Assembly (NCBI GenBank): GCA_037447655.1 | Contig: JBBHKE010001620.1 | Location: forward strand, 86,390-150,389 | Direction: 5' to 3' | DNA length: 64,000 bases | Source: Zygnema cylindricum | Lineage: Eukaryota; Streptophyta; Zygnematophyceae; Zygnematales; Zygnemataceae | Part shown: one piece after another, positions 47,401 through 60,190 of the stretch | How positions within the stretch are numbered: position 1 is the stretch's first letter | How the letters are laid out: each line of letters opens with the position of its first letter | Made by a program: the position numbers and the translations under genes | The notes under the pieces: model-generated | Databases searched by the model: none | What the model saw: only the letters and a program-made list of their open reading frames with translations | Told to the model about the DNA's origin: nothing

Positions 47401-50283
47401 ATGGTGAAGATTGGCTTGGCGGTTAGTGAAAAAATGCACAAGGCATTGTGCAGGTTTATCGTGGCTAGTCGATGGGTTGAAGAACTTAACTCAGTTTTAG
47501 TTTTTACATGAGTTTGCATCGTGGTTTGCTCATTCTGAGGAGAGGAGACAATAATATTATCACTTTCAATATCTTGCGTATGGGGGTTCAGAAGCAGTAT
47601 AACCCTGCTTGTGCTGGTCACTTTACATCTCTTTTTGGGCAATTGCTGCGAAAATTGCTGCAAAGTTAATGAGTGGGATTTCATAGTGGGACACCTCATA
47701 GTGTATATTTTTTTTGTCGAGGTTGTGTCATCCTCAATTTTTATTATGAGCTCTTGAGAACAACCCAACATACCCGTAGAGGGATTCACATGACTCCAGG
47801 AGTGGCAACATCGTGCACTTTTTGTTTTCCTGCCAGGGTAAGTTCTTTTAACAACATCTATATTTTTGTCAGTTGTTGATTTTTCAGTCAACCTTCAGTT
47901 TTGATGGGTGATCATGTTGGTGATGTTGATTTAGGAATGGATACTTGACTCGGTCGTTTCTAGTTTTTGTTAATATTAGCTGAAGAGTTTTAAGTTGCAC
48001 GCTTTTTTTTCATGAGCTTTCAGCTGATGCATGGACTTATAACCGAAACATATTCCCCTTACCATGGACAGTGCATCTTGAGAGTGACCTGGAAACTGTT
48101 GTGCCCTGTTGTCATTTACATTTTGTCATGCCCCGTAGTTGACACATCAGTTGAATTTGTCGGGTCGATGTCAATAAATTTTTTTTGAACTTCATAAGGA
48201 TTTTGTTTTTTCCCCTGGATAGGGCAGGTTTTGATCTGCATATATTAATTGTATTGAACACTGCCCGTGGCTATTAGAATAAGTGAATTATTTGCGCTAA
48301 CCCATTATTAGGACTAGCTACACTAAATTATATTGCGTCACTTGGCACATTGTGGGCCAGTTTAACTAAAAAGAGTTGTCAACATTAATACATTATTTCG
48401 AGTTAGAAAAGCACTCACTCATGAGAGTGATTGTCTAATGGCGATGGGCAGTGTAGTTCTTGTGGGCGTCATTGTAACGACCATGTTGGAAATGATATAT
48501 TGAACATTTCCCATTCTTTTTTTAATAAAAATCTTCAATTCTCTACCTTTTTGAAGACTAATTTGGGTTCTGACAGATATCTTAGTTTGGCTATTGGCAG
48601 GTTTCTTCTTCTAGACTTTGACAGTATGACCTGAATTGCTACACTCATCAAGAAACTTCTAATACTGTGGTACTCCTACTGAATTCCCATCCTCCATTAG
48701 GTCAAATCTCATGTTCCCCCAAGTACCATGTTTGCGATGGTATTTTTCTCGTAGGTTTAAATTTCCCAATGCGAGAGTTTGTGTGTTGCTTTAAGTCGGG
48801 AAAAAAAATGTGATGTGCGATTAGCCTTGGCCAGACCGTAAATGTAATTATCTGCTATAGTCTATAAAATGTTTGGTAGGCGTTTTTATCTTCGCTTTGT
48901 TGGAAAAAGCGGTTTATGGTACTGTATGCATGTCTTTTTGTCTCGTCTCAGATGACAGATATTTGGTTCGCTTACGAAGGTGTGTTTGCAAAAGGGAGTG
49001 CTTGAAGTTAATTATGCTGATTCAATATGGAAACTATTAGTATGCTATTTGGTGCGAATGATTAAGTTCAATATTTGCATGACCCTCTAAAAAATCCCAA
49101 TTCTGACGACGGAATCAGGAAAATCTTCCGGAATTCAAAGATTGCCGACAGCATCACTTGGCTGAAATACTCGATACTTATGTAATTTTTTTTGCTTTTA
49201 GGTTGCCTGTGTAACCACCATATCTAATCAGTAGCTTTTACATACTACTACTTCACACGTACTTACAATATTTTATTTTGCCGGCTGGTGATGCGTTCAT
49301 ATACATATGCAAGCTAGATTAGAGTTTTCTTTAATTTCTAGGACAATCGAGGATATGGTCTTCCAATTTGACAGCGATTAGTAACAGGTACTTAGTCGTA
49401 TGAGAGAGTTTCAGAAGGGATGAGAATGGATTTGGGAGTGGAGTTGGTCTCTTGAAAGCATCTGTCACACAGTGTTACAGCTCCAGTGTTCTTAGCAATT
49501 ATCTTGATTCGTATGTGGGTCTTAAAGCTTTGAGTTTGATGGGTTTTTTAAAAATAGCCTGTTCTAAATTTGATATTAAGAAGTAGAGTCAAGGAAGTAT
49601 CATAATGCTAAAGAAGATGACAAGATCTTTATTCGAAAGACTAATAATTGGCATCACCTTGATCTGCATTTGAAAATGTGTAAATACAAACTCTGCATTA
49701 ATATTCAATAGATAACTCATTATCGTTAAAGTCTTGTGGAAATCGAGTCAGTCTTGTGGAAATCGAGTCAGTCTCGTATGAATGTGCATGTAAAAAGGTT
49801 GATAGTTCATGTGTTGATTCAGTTTTTATGGCAAATCATACGACATAATGTAAATATTCTGATGTTGGAATGAAAAGAGTTTCGGACGCAGTATGTTGGC
49901 AATGTATAAACGCTGATAATGCGTCACAGATTGAAGAAAAATGTACTTATGGTGACACAACAGCCATATAAGATATTCGCGACTAACTTCTCCAGCCCTG
50001 CCTGCTTTATCACTTATTCTTAGGGCTGAAATTACCAGAAAACCGCCTTGCATATATGCAAAAGTCTAAATGCATGGCCAGGAACAAAGTTCGAGCATAT
50101 TATCCATTACATTGCATCACATCGCATGACAAAAAAACAAAATAATAAAAAAAAAAAGCATGTGTCATCGGCACATGTATATTATAAAGTTGTAACAACT
50201 AGCTACGTGTGATCGTCAGTACTACAAATGTACATCAAAAAAATTGCATGCAAATTTTATATATGGATTAAGCTTCATAAAAA
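47401..50283. other. Intergenic region downstream of BTS
   Basis: AT-rich, with no recognised gene or transposon. AATAAA occurs at about 48174, a possible but distant polyadenylation signal for BTS. Short frames show no family motif. Confidence 0.5.
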
Positions 50284-50327
50284 TACATACAAACACACAC
50301 ACACACACCCCCTCCCCACACACACAA

Positions 50328-50366
<39 letters not shown>

Positions 50367-50586
50367 TGTACGTGTGTGTGCGCATGTGTGCGCGTCTGCG
50401 CATGTGTGCATGTCTGCGCGTGTGTGCACGTGTCTGTGTCTGTATCTTTGTCTTCTTCGGTGTATGTGTTTGCTTCTGTGTCTGCTTTCTATGTCTGTGA
50501 CTGTTTCTCTCTGTCCCTCTATCTCTGTGTCTCAATGTCTTTGTGTCCTTGTGTGTCTCTTTTTTTGGGTCTGTCTGTATCTGTGA

Positions 50587-50624
<38 letters not shown>

Positions 50625-50847
50625 CTCAATGTCTTCGTGTCCTTGTGTCTCTTTTTTTGTCTGTATCTGTGAGTATGTGTGTGTGTGTGTGTGTGTGTGT
50701 TTCTGTGTCTATGTGTGTCTGTGTGTGTCTCTATGTCTCTGTATTTATGTCTTTATCTTTGTCTTTGTCTCTGTATCTCAGTCTGTGTGTCTGTCCAGTG
50801 TGTTTGTCCGTGTCCCTGTCCGTGTCCTTGTCGTGTCCGTGTCCCTA

Positions 50848-50882
<35 letters not shown>
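50284..50882. repeat. TG/TC-rich low-complexity block with (GT)n runs
   Basis: (GT)n runs occur at about 50331-50357, 50590-50618, 50674-50700 and 50850-50880, separated by TCTGTGTC-type words. A segment of about 80 bp (TGTCTCAATGTCTTTGTGTC core) at 50527-50618 is repeated at 50620-50700. Overlapping reading frames encode only C/V/S-rich repeats. Confidence 0.92.
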
Positions 50883-50883
<1 letters not shown>

Positions 50884-51005
50884 CCATTGCCCACAGAAAT
50901 CGCAGATCTAAAAGAAGTTAATCTAGATAGTGTTGATTCCAAGTTGATATAAACCCAAATGACTGACCCCTTGACAATCATAAACCCATTATAGCTTCAC
51001 CCCTG

Positions 51006-52584
51006 TGAAATAAGACTATATGTGTGCTCAGTTCCACCACAGAATGCAAAGTTAGAATATGAGTTTTGGACACATTCACCCACTTTGACTTTCCCTTAGA
51101 AATGCAACCACCCCGGGAAGCAAAAACTTTGAAAGACTATACCCGTGTGTAGTGTGGACTCCCTTGAGTCCGCAGCAAAAAGAATCAATGAAAGTGGTCA
51201 GGTAAATTGATAGTTATGAATGGTCAAAGATGACCTTTTGTACAGGAGCTCTCTCGGAGAGAGGCTGTTACCTACTAAATTTTCTAAGTCCTATCTCTCT
51301 CTAAAACTCTATCTACTGACGTAGGGCACCAATCAAATTATTGTGTCGTACAGAAAAGTACAGGTGCCGGTGTACTTTCTGTACGGCCATCGTACGACAT
51401 GGCCAAAATGTCGACCCATGTCATATCCGGATTTGTTCTCGTAATCTCTGGAGTTGCCACGATCCAATGTCATTGTGCCACGTGTCATCCTACGTGGCGA
51501 TGACAGCAAACCGCCGCGATTCTCTTCCGCGATCTAGGCATCGTTCCCGGTCGTCCGATCAAAACTAGATTTCTATCGTAGCCGTCATAAATACTTGCGC
51601 GGTATTTGTTTCGCTATCGAAACAAAATGCGCGGTAACTGTTTCTTCTCCGTACTGTACTCCGTACTCTACATAATTGAATCTATGCATCCCAAATAAAG
51701 TTTCAGTTGAATGAATTAGTCTACGTGTGAGTATTTATATAAATATCAATCCCTATAGCATTTAACACTAGTCTTAGACTAAACGGATAAAGCTAACGGC
51801 TAGTTTGACAGATAGCGCATATCCGGATTAAATCTTGGGTCTGTCATAATGTTTTAGGTAACTATAAATTTGCCTTCATGTCTTCTTTGGACAACTTATG
51901 CACCCATGGATCTAACTCCTCCTCAACTCTTCAGTGACTGCGACAAGTGTGGGGACTTGAGTGAAGAGTTAGAGGCAGGGTGTCAGTGTCTCCTCTTTGC
52001 CTTTTATTTTACAATCTCCAGACCTAGAAAATACTTCAAATTTCAACACACCCCTTATTTTTTAGTCTACTTTACTTTCAACTCCTATCAAAAACAACAA
52101 ATACATATATATTTTCCTTTGCTTTTTCCTTTTTCCTTCATGAAGCTTCAAGCGAATACCTTTATATTTAAGAAAGTGTATTAGATGACCAAAAATAATT
52201 TCATCTTGTCGATCAAACATTTTATTTTGCATGACACTTTTCATTAACTCGAGCAAATATTTTATCCACCTCCTCCCCTTTTCATCAAACCAAAATCCAC
52301 TTTCCCTTTTGCATTTCCAACAGTCAGCCCCATCCCCAATGTGCAACACATACCCGGATGATAACCGTTTTACAGGCACATCATCACAAGTGACATCACA
52401 CCAAGTAATGATGTCAAATCCACCCCCCGTCAAATATTCCCAAAAATCACTAGTCCTCACTATGTTCCTCATAAAATCTACATCTTCCGAACTCATATTT
52501 TTATCCATGATAATTATCTCATTTACCTCACTCTCTTCCATGGAATTCTTTCCACTATCACTTTCTATTTTTACTTCCAAAAAT
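51006..52584 (-). mobile_element. Copia element L: 3' LTR plus RNase H remnant
   Basis: The LTR at 51006-52048 (1043 bp, TGAAATAAG to TTTCAACA on the + strand) is followed by the polypurine complement CACCCCTTATTTT. A degraded minus-strand RNase H follows at 52580-52062: YLTGGGFDIITWCDVTCDD and KRLSSGYVLHIGDGADCWKC compare with HLGGENTDMTTWIDASY and RRCTSGYVLYVGDGACCW of C. It is truncated at 52584 by element E. Confidence 0.85.
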
Positions 52585-52689
52585 GGTGTCTGTAATACTC
52601 ATACAAAGACTAAGGAATTCAGGCTATTATAGGGGCTTCTAGTAAGCTGCCTACTCTGAGTACCAATAGAGGTCTCTGAGTTGCAGGTT

Positions 52690-54116
52690 ATGGGCCCACA
52701 CTCTAGGGTGCTCACATTTAATGGGACTAGGTTCATCTACTAGGAGATTATGATGATAGGAGCCCTATGTGAGAAAAGATTTTGGGGAATTGTGAGTGGG
52801 CGAGTAAAGTGTCCCTCCAGAGCTTCTATCCATCAAGGGTTTGGAGAAGGAGATTTGCTAGGAAACCATATCCACCGCCATCAAAGGACTCCAAAGACGG
52901 AGAAAGCATCATGACGGAAAAGGGGAAAGAAAAAGAGAAAACCACACCTATAACAACTGGTTTTGTTTTCATGTCTCCTATTCCGAGGAATGAGGAGAAT
53001 GACATCGATACCTACGACTACAACAACATGGTGGTTAAGCACTTTATCCTCCGTCATCTCACACAAGGACTCGCAGGTCTTCATTTGCACGTGGAAAAAG
53101 CATCCGAACTGTGGGATGCGCTTATAGATATTTACCGCAACGGTACGATTCATGAACAGAAGCTGGCAGAGCAAAAGATCAATGGATACTTTCACAAAGG
53201 AGAGAAGATGCTCGATTTCTGCAATGAGCTGGCTATACTCTTCATAGAGTTAGAGTGTGCCGGAAAAGCAGAAACCAAGAAGGCAAAGGTTCATTCCTTA
53301 CTCATGAAATAAGCTGATGAGTATGAGAACATTGTGAACCGGGTACAGGATCTGCCGAACTCCAAGTAGATATGGAATTCGGTAGTTGGTATGATCCTCG
53401 TCAGAGAGAATACAATTGAAATCCGGAGAGGAGTTAAGAGTGGACAAGCCTTGGTGGCCGGAGCAAGTTGGAGAAACAAAGATTCACGGAAACCCCTTGG
53501 AAGTCATGGAGGGGAAGACCAAAAAAATCAATCTGATGAGTTCGGAACAACCCGGGCATTACATGGTGGAATGTACCAAACTGACCGAGCTTCGGATAAA
53601 GGAAGGGCAGACCGAGGGTCAGCCACGAGGGAAGAAAATGCACTTGTCACACAAGTACTTGAGGAGGAATATGATGAGGAGGACGATGAACTTATTTTGG
53701 ATGAGGAGTTGGAGGCAAAGACACTAGTCAAAATTCCGCGGAAGCATAAATGTGCTTTCGGTGGACAGAAAGGTGAAGGGGGTTCGATTGTGGATTCAGG
53801 TCCCTCCATGCACATGTGCAAGGAAAAGCATCTGTTCACTAAGCTGAGAAAGATTCCTATGGTAGAGATTGAATATAGGGATGGAAGGGAAGTTACCACT
53901 ACTTAAGTAAGATCGGTAGATCTAAAAGTTATAGTGGAAGGGAAAACCTTTATAGTTACATTCTCCGATTTATTGTTTATTCCGGAGCTAAAAAAAAACC
54001 TTATCATTACATCATTACTATATGATAAAGGTTTTGAAACTAGCAACAGAAAAGGAGTTTTTACAGCTAGCTTTGAGGAAGATGTGTACTTCACTGTTGA
54101 GAAAGGTAGCCAGTGA
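52690..54116 (+). pseudogene. Gag and protease of element E
   Basis: The start codon is inside the primer site; MGPHSRVLTFNGTRFIY is followed by TAG where F has TGG. Core gag is in 52782-53312 (NNMVVKHFILRHLTQGLAGL). The zinc-knuckle half PGHYMVECTKLTELRIKEGQ lies in another frame at 53540-53620. Protease reads GGSIVDSGPSMHMCKEKHLF, with Ala of DSGAS replaced by Pro. Stops occur near 53310, 53366, 53905 and 54114. Confidence 0.88.
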
Positions 54117-55225
54117 ATGTTCAGGCTTGCTATAAGTAATGAACAAATCAAAATTTACTATGCTGGTGTCAATGATATTATGTTGTGGCATAAGAGACTT
54201 GGGCATGTGAATCTACAAAAGCTAAAAGAAATGAAAAAGATGGGAGTGGTTGAAGAGATACGCTTTGGGGAAAATGAGAATTTAAGTGATTGCAGTCGGT
54301 GTGCTCAGGGTAAAGCACATAGATTACCATTTCCAAAGGAAGCAACCTATAAAAGAGAAAAAAATCTTGATTTGGTATACACGAACATTTGGGGACCGGC
54401 AAGAGTGCCATCACCCGGAGGGAAAAGATTTATGTTAACCATTACCGATGATTGGTCTAAGTACTCCCGGGTATATTTTTTGAAAAAAAAATCAAAAACT
54501 CCGGAGTATTTCAAACAATATAAGGCATGGGCCGAGAAGCTTCACAAGACCTCAATAAAGAGATTAAGAAGTGACAATGGAGGGGAATATACCTCCAATC
54601 AGTTTGAGGAGTTATTAAGATAAGATGGTTTGCAACATCAAAAGGCAGTTCCAGAAAACGTGGAACATAATGGTGTTGCCGAGAGATTGAATATGACATT
54701 GAATGATAGTGCCCGTAGTATGTTGTCAGATAAAAGGATAGGAAAAAGATTTTGGGCCGAAGCTATGAATTGTGGTAATTATTTGAAAAATAGGGTACTT
54801 ACTTAGGCGGTAAAAGGCCAAACTCCATATGAGAGATGGACCGGCCGAAAACCAAATCTATCTCACTTAAAGGTTTTCGGTAGTAAAGTCTTCAGGTTAG
54901 ATACAGATAAATCTAATTGGAAACTAGATCCAAAGGGGAACTAGGATACTTGCTAGGATATGATGAGGATGTAAAAGGGTATAGAGTGTATGATCTAAAG
55001 AGAGAATATATAATTCTAGTAAAGCACCTGGTAGCTATCGATGAAGGGAAGTCTGTAGATCCTTTCAAATCCTCAAAGTCAGTCAAAATCATATTTGAGT
55101 CAGACAATTCTGATGACTTTCATCTTCCTAACTATCCAAGTCTTGAAGAACATGATATTCTTGGAGATTCAAAACAGACCGAGAAAGACTTGGACTTGGA
55201 AACACCGATGACACCTATACCTTAA
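54117..55225 (+). pseudogene. Integrase of element E
   Basis: 54117-54623 contains MLWHKRLGHVNLQKLKEMKK, CSRCAQGK, LVYTNIWGPARVPSPGG, ITDDWSKYSRVYFLKKKSKT and LRSDNGGEYTSNQFEELLR. The first catalytic Asp (TD in element C) is Asn here (codon 54384-54386). Then stop, HNGVAERLNMTLNDSARSML, another stop at 54804, a frameshift near 54940, and GYDEDVKGYRVYDLKREYII with the acidic linker to 55225. Confidence 0.9.
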
Positions 55226-55234
55226 GCGGAAGAC

Positions 55235-56390
55235 ATGGTGGAAACAGATATGGATCCGAGGGACAAGGGAGAAGCCGTGGTGAATCGAAAGAATCCACAG
55301 GAACAATCTATTCCGGCTGTAGATTTTGAGGGAGAGAGAAGAAGCAGCAAAAGGCTTCAAGAAAAACAAGTTAACAACAAGGTAACTAAACTGTCTCACC
55401 CAGATGAACCTCAAACAAATGGAGAGGCAATGAACTGCCCGGAAAGAAACCGGTGGAAGACGTCAATCAATGAAGAGATGGCTTCAATCATGGCGGCTAA
55501 TACATGGGAGTTGGTGGACTGTCCACCTGATCGAAAACCAATTAGAGGTAAGTTGGTTTTCAAAATAAAATTGAATCTGGACAATACCATTGTGCGATAT
55601 AAGGCCCGGTTAGTGGCAAAAGGATTTACTGAGAAAGAGGGAATAGACTACGAAGAAACCTTTGCTCCGGTCATTAGATTCCCCTCGGTCCGGATACTTC
55701 TCAGTTTGGAAGCTGCAGAAGACATGGAAGAACACCAGATGGACATCAAGACAACCTTATTGCATGGAGAACTAGAGGAGGAGATCTTCATGCAACAGCA
55801 ACAAGGATTCGTGGAACAATGAGAGGAAAGTAAGGTATGCCGGATGATCAAATCTCTTTATGGATTGAAATAAGCGCCCAGACAATAGAACAAGAAACTT
55901 GATGAGTTCCTTACCGGCCTGGGATACATCGGGTTCAGTTCAGATCATTCAATTTATGTTTTTGAAGATGAGGAAGGTGTCATCTTTATTGCAATTTATG
56001 TTGATGATTTGCTTGTTCAGAGTAAGTCAATGAAGAAAATCAACAAACAAAAAACGGATCAAAAGGGAAGATTTGAAATGAACGACATGGGGGAGGCAAA
56101 ATATATTCTGGGAATACGAGTAGAGAGAGATAGAGGAAAAAAAATAATTAGACTAACTCAGAAAGAGGCAATTGGAAACATGTTGGAAAATTTCAGATGG
56201 ACAAAGCCAACACATGTACAACTCCCATGGATCTAAAGAAGGGAAGTGAGGGGAATGAGGAAGGAGACATCCTAATTTTAGATGATGAACTAGGTCCAGA
56301 AGAGAGGAAGTTTATGCAGACTATCCCATACACACAGGTACTAGGCAGTCTCATTTATTTTATAGATTGTACCAGACCAGATTAGGCAGC
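55235..56390 (+). pseudogene. Reverse transcriptase of element E
   Basis: Linker RRSSKRLQEKQVNNKVTKLS, then WELVDCPPDRKPIRGKLVFK, RYKARLVAKGFTEKEGIDYE, HQMDIKTTLLHGELEEEIFM, stop at 55820, and SLYGLK with stops where CAG and TGG are expected. FSSDHSIYVFEDEEG and AIYVDDLLVQSKS (YVDD box) follow, then a frameshift near 56200 and KANTCTTPMDLKKGSEGNEE, ending DCTRPD and stop. Confidence 0.9.
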
Positions 56391-56400
56391 AGATGTAGGA

Positions 56401-56960
56401 GTGCAAAGTAGGAGTCTGATTGCTCCTACGAAAAGGGATTCGGAAGCAGCTAAGAGGGTCCTCAAATATCCCATAGGAACTAGGGATATATGGCTGCATC
56501 TGGGTGGGGAAAATACTAACATGACCACTTGGAGTGATGTTTGCTATAGGGATGCTCCGATGCGAAGATGTACATCTAGATATGTGTTGTATGTGGGGAA
56601 TAATGCTTGTTGCTGGAGAAGTAAGCAGCAAAAGGTCATTGCCCAATCCACCATCGAGGCAGAGTATATGGCAATATGCTCTGCTGTGAAGGAATTGATG
56701 TGGGTCAAATCCATGTTTGGTGAATTGGGTCATCTTTAGAGTGGAATTCAGAAAATATTATGTGATAATCAAGCAGCAATTGCAATTGTTGCTAATCCCA
56801 AACATCACTTTAAAGCAAAGTACATGGATATCAAACTTAGCTTTGTTAGGGAAAAGATGGAGAACAAAATAATAAGTCTAGAATATAGTTATGAAAGTGA
56901 GATGGAAGGAGACATGATGACAAAACTTGTGCCTTCTCCTATTTTTTTTTTTTGCAGAGA
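56401..56960 (+). pseudogene. RNase H of element E
   Basis: HLGGENTNMTTWSDVCYRDA, MRRCTSRYVLYVGNNACCWR, AQSTIEAEYMAICSAVKELM, then TAG at 56738 and ILCDNQAAIAIVANPKHHFK, YMDIKLSFVREKMENKIISL. The Asp and Glu positions are kept. It ends just before the polypurine tract. Confidence 0.9.
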
Positions 56961-57005
56961 GAAGTGTGGACTTAAACGTAAAAGTGACTAGAAAAAAAAA
57001 GGGAG

Positions 57006-57987
57006 TGTTGAAATTAAAAGTTTTCTTATGTATTTTCTAGGTTTCCTAAATGGTCTGAAATGAGGAGGAAAAAGCAGAGGCAGCTTGCTTCTAACACTTC
57101 TTTTCTGGCCCCATACTTGCCGTAGTCACTGAAGGCTGGAGAGGAAGCTACAGCCATGGCTGCCTATGCTTCTCTTAGAGTCAAAAGGCAACCCTTTTGG
57201 TAAACTTACCAAAAAGATTAACGGACCCAGGATTTGATCCTGGTACCTAACGTCCGTCTAAGTAGCCTAGAATCGTTACAATGTAGCCTAGCACTTGTGT
57301 TGAAGTATATAGGGTACATTAGCTATTTAACAATATGCAAATACAGAAGTTCATTTATTTGACGAACGGACCACAATCACATAGAGATAGTTAGATAGAG
57401 TTACGTTTGAAATACCACTAGTATTTTTAACGGCCTTGAATTAAGGCGGATATCAATCAGACGGCAAAGGCAAAAGCCTGCATCGCGGAATGGACGATTT
57501 GGCGGTTTGCAATCACAGCCACACCAAGAGACACGTGGCAACATGACATTGAATAGCGACATCTTTGGGACATTCCATGGCAAACCTAGATAAGGCAGGC
57601 GTCGTCTTTTTGGCCGTGTCGTGTAATAGGCGTACAAAAAGTACTCTGGGCGAAGTACCTTTATGTACTATAGAGTGATTAGATTGGCTCCGTACTCTAG
57701 TAGTAGTGAGATCACAGAGGGGTTTAGGACTTAGGAGAATTAGAAGTAGTCGCCTCTCTCCCAGAGTGCTCCTGTATAAAAGGTCATCTTTGACCATTGA
57801 TAATTTACTCCTCATGGGAGCAAATTCAAGGATTATTTTTGCAGTAGACTGTGGGGCCGCAATTAGGTAAGTATGTATTCTGTCTGGGTGTCACTAATAC
57901 TCATACAAAGACTAAGGGATTCAGGCTATCTCAGGGGCTTTTGGTAAGCTGCCTACTCTGAGTATTAATGGAGGTCTCAAAGTTGCA
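57006..57987 (+). repeat. 3' LTR of element E
   Basis: 982 bp from TGTTGAAATTAAAAG to AAGTTGCA, preceded by the polypurine tract AGAAAAAAAAAGGGAG. TATAAA lies at 57775-57780, followed by AGGTCATCTTTGACC, an inverted repeat shared with other LTRs. The antisense tRNA-like motif is at about 57228-57300. Confidence 0.9.
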
Positions 57988-58459
57988 CGCCACATGGCAT
58001 AATAGAATTGGAAAGCGGGAATCTTGGGATGCAGGGAAACAAGTCTATAGAAGACAGACGTTTACTCCATGGCCCTATCGTACACAGGCCGTACAAAAAA
58101 AAATATTGGCCATTGTACCTTTTTGTACTGTACAGTTCTCTGATTGGTTCGTACATCAGTAGATAGGGGTTGTGAAAGGGGTTTAAGACTTTAGAGAATT
58201 AAGGAGGTAGCCGCCTCTCTCCCAATGAGCTTGTATAAATATTGTTTTTTTTGCCACTTGATAATTAATCGTCAAGTTGGGCGTTTTCAGTGATTTTTCT
58301 TGCTGCCGACTCAGGGGAGGCCAGATTCCGCAAGGGTGTCGTCACATTGTCTATTTCCCTGTTTGAGTAGCATCGGTCCTAGTTGAAGAAGGGTTAGTTA
58401 AAAACTATTTAGAGGCTTTTTGAATTTTGTAGTTTAATGGGGACACAGAATTGCAGGTT

Positions 58460-59970
58460 ATGGGCCCACTCTCTAGGGTGCCCATTTTCAATGGATGTGG
58501 ATTCATTTATTGGGAATCCATGATGGATTTTCCTCTGTGTGAAAATGGATACTGGAGTATTGTGAGTGGACAAGTGAAAGTGAAACGTCCATCTCAGGAA
58601 ATCCCACCAGGGTTTAGTGGAGTGAGATTTTCTACATCAGCATCTACCCCAACGGAGGAGACAACGACGAAGACAGCAATGTGTCCGAAAACAGGTAACG
58701 GAAATAGACACCTTTCACTTTTATCGCCACAGCACCCGAAGTGGTGGCCGTGAAAACCGAGGAAACTAATATTCAAAACGTGGTAATACACAAACATGGC
58801 TGCCAGGCATTTCATTTTGAGGCACTTCACTCAAGCTTTGGCAACCTCCCATCATCATATTCTCAAGGCCAAGGAGTTGTGGGTGACTTTAGTGGAGGTT
58901 TACATAGCTGGTACTATTCAAGAGCTCTAGTTGGTCGAGCAAAGGCTAGGGGATTACACTTACAAATGGGGAAAAATGTTGATTACTGTAATGACCTCTC
59001 TTGTTTATATATGGAAATGGAAAGTGCCGGGTGGATAGGTACAATGACGATGAAAGTCAACACTCTCATCATGAAGTTAACAGAAAAATATGAGAACATA
59101 GTGTACCAAGTTCAAGAAATAGATGACAGTTCTTGGAATTGGAACACAGTGTTTCGGATGATACTCGTGTAGGAGATCACTATTGAGATTCTGAAAGGAG
59201 GAAAGAGCGTTCAAGCTCTAGCTCCCAGAATTGACTGGTGGGGGAACGAGTCGAGGAAGTTGTACGACAACTTCAAAGGAGAAAAAAATGAATCAGGAGG
59301 ACCAAGGCCCCCAAAGGGTCTTTGTCATTTATGCAAAAAGCTAGGACACATCATGGCAGATTGCACCAAGCTGTCGGAGCTGAGGCTCCAAGAGAACCAT
59401 GGAGGGGGCTCTTCCGGAGGACAGAAGAAGGCACTTGTGGTCACACAAGTGAAAAGGGAGACCGAGGAGGACGAGGACTCTGAGGATGAGGATGGGAAGC
59501 TCCTTTTGGACAAGAATCTGGAGAAGAGGGAGATCCCTCAGAAACAAAAGTGTGCTCTAAAAGCCATTCGGGAAGCTCCACAGGAAGGATGGATCATCAA
59601 TTCAGGTGCATCCATGCATATGTGTCATAATAGGCACCTCTTTACCAAGCTAAGAAAGTTCCCTAGTGTAGAGATAGAGTATGGGGATGGGAGAGTAGTA
59701 ACTACAAATCTAGTGGGTTCAGCAAATTTGAAATTCCTAGTGAAGGGTAAGACTTTTATACTCACTATCTCAGACGTACTCTATATTCCCCAGCTGAGTA
59801 AATATCTTGTCTCTACCTCTGTGTTAGATGATAAGGAGTTTGATACCTTCACTAGAAAGGGAGTCTTCAGAGCTAAGTATTGGGATAAAGTCTACTTCAC
59901 ACCAGTTAAGGGTAGCCAAAGAATGTTTAGGCTTAACTTGAGTAATGAAAAAAATAATGCTTATTGTTGA
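58460..59970 (+). pseudogene. Gag-protease of element F, protease active site lost
   Basis: Opens MGPLSRVPIFNGCGFIYWES within the primer site. A frameshift near 58740 and a TAG at 59170 interrupt gag. The zinc knuckle CHLCKKLGHIMADC is intact, followed by an acidic stretch. The protease reads GWIINSGASMHMC, with the catalytic Asp changed to Asn (codon 59599-59601). VEIEYGDGRVVTTNLVGSAN and DVLYIPQLSKYLVSTSVLDD follow. It ends where the LTR begins. Confidence 0.9.
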
Positions 59971-60190
59971 AATTTACGTATTTTATAGGTCTAGAGATTG
60001 TAAAATAAAAGCCAAATTAATAACAGCTTGCCTCTAACTCTTCACTCAAGTCCCCACACTTGTCGCAGTCATTGAAGATTTGAGGAAGAGTTAGATCCAT
60101 GGCTGCCTAGGTTGTCCAAAGAGGACAAGAAGGCAAATCTCGATAGAATTACCTAAAATATTTGACGGACCCGGGATTTGAGCCGGGTAC
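59965..60190 (+). repeat. LTR start of element F, interrupted
   Basis: 226 bp matching the starts of other LTRs in this group (TTTTATAGGTCTAGAGATTG, CACTTGTCGCAGTCATTGAA, TAGATCCATGGCTGCCTAGG). It is broken exactly at the tRNA-like T-arm motif. Confidence 0.82.

Larger units (their letters stand above)
52585..57987 (+). mobile_element. Ty1/copia LTR element E, full-length interior, many stops
   Basis: The truncated 5' LTR (52585-52685, last ~100 bp) matches 57888-57987 of the 3' LTR. The exact primer site is at 52686-52699. Gag to RNase H follow in the standard copia order (gag, protease, integrase, RT, RNase H), then the polypurine tract at 56990-57005 and a 982-bp 3' LTR. Coding is dead through more than ten stops and a few frameshifts. 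On its right it interrupts the LTR of element F. Confidence 0.92.
57988..60190 (+). mobile_element. Copia element F, internally deleted
   Basis: A partial 5' LTR (57988-58455) is followed by an exact primer site (58456-58469), gag-protease to 59964, then the start of an LTR at 59965 (TGTTGAAATTTACG) with no integrase, RT, RNase H or polypurine tract between. The LTR is cut after GAGCCGGGTAC at 60190 by the sequence starting TGTTGTTTTTG. Element E interrupts it on the left. Confidence 0.85.

Noticed and set aside
50228-50981. Cys/Val-rich frames resembling small cysteine-rich proteins
   Set aside because: All are translations of (GT)n and TCTGTG repeats; no frame is favoured.
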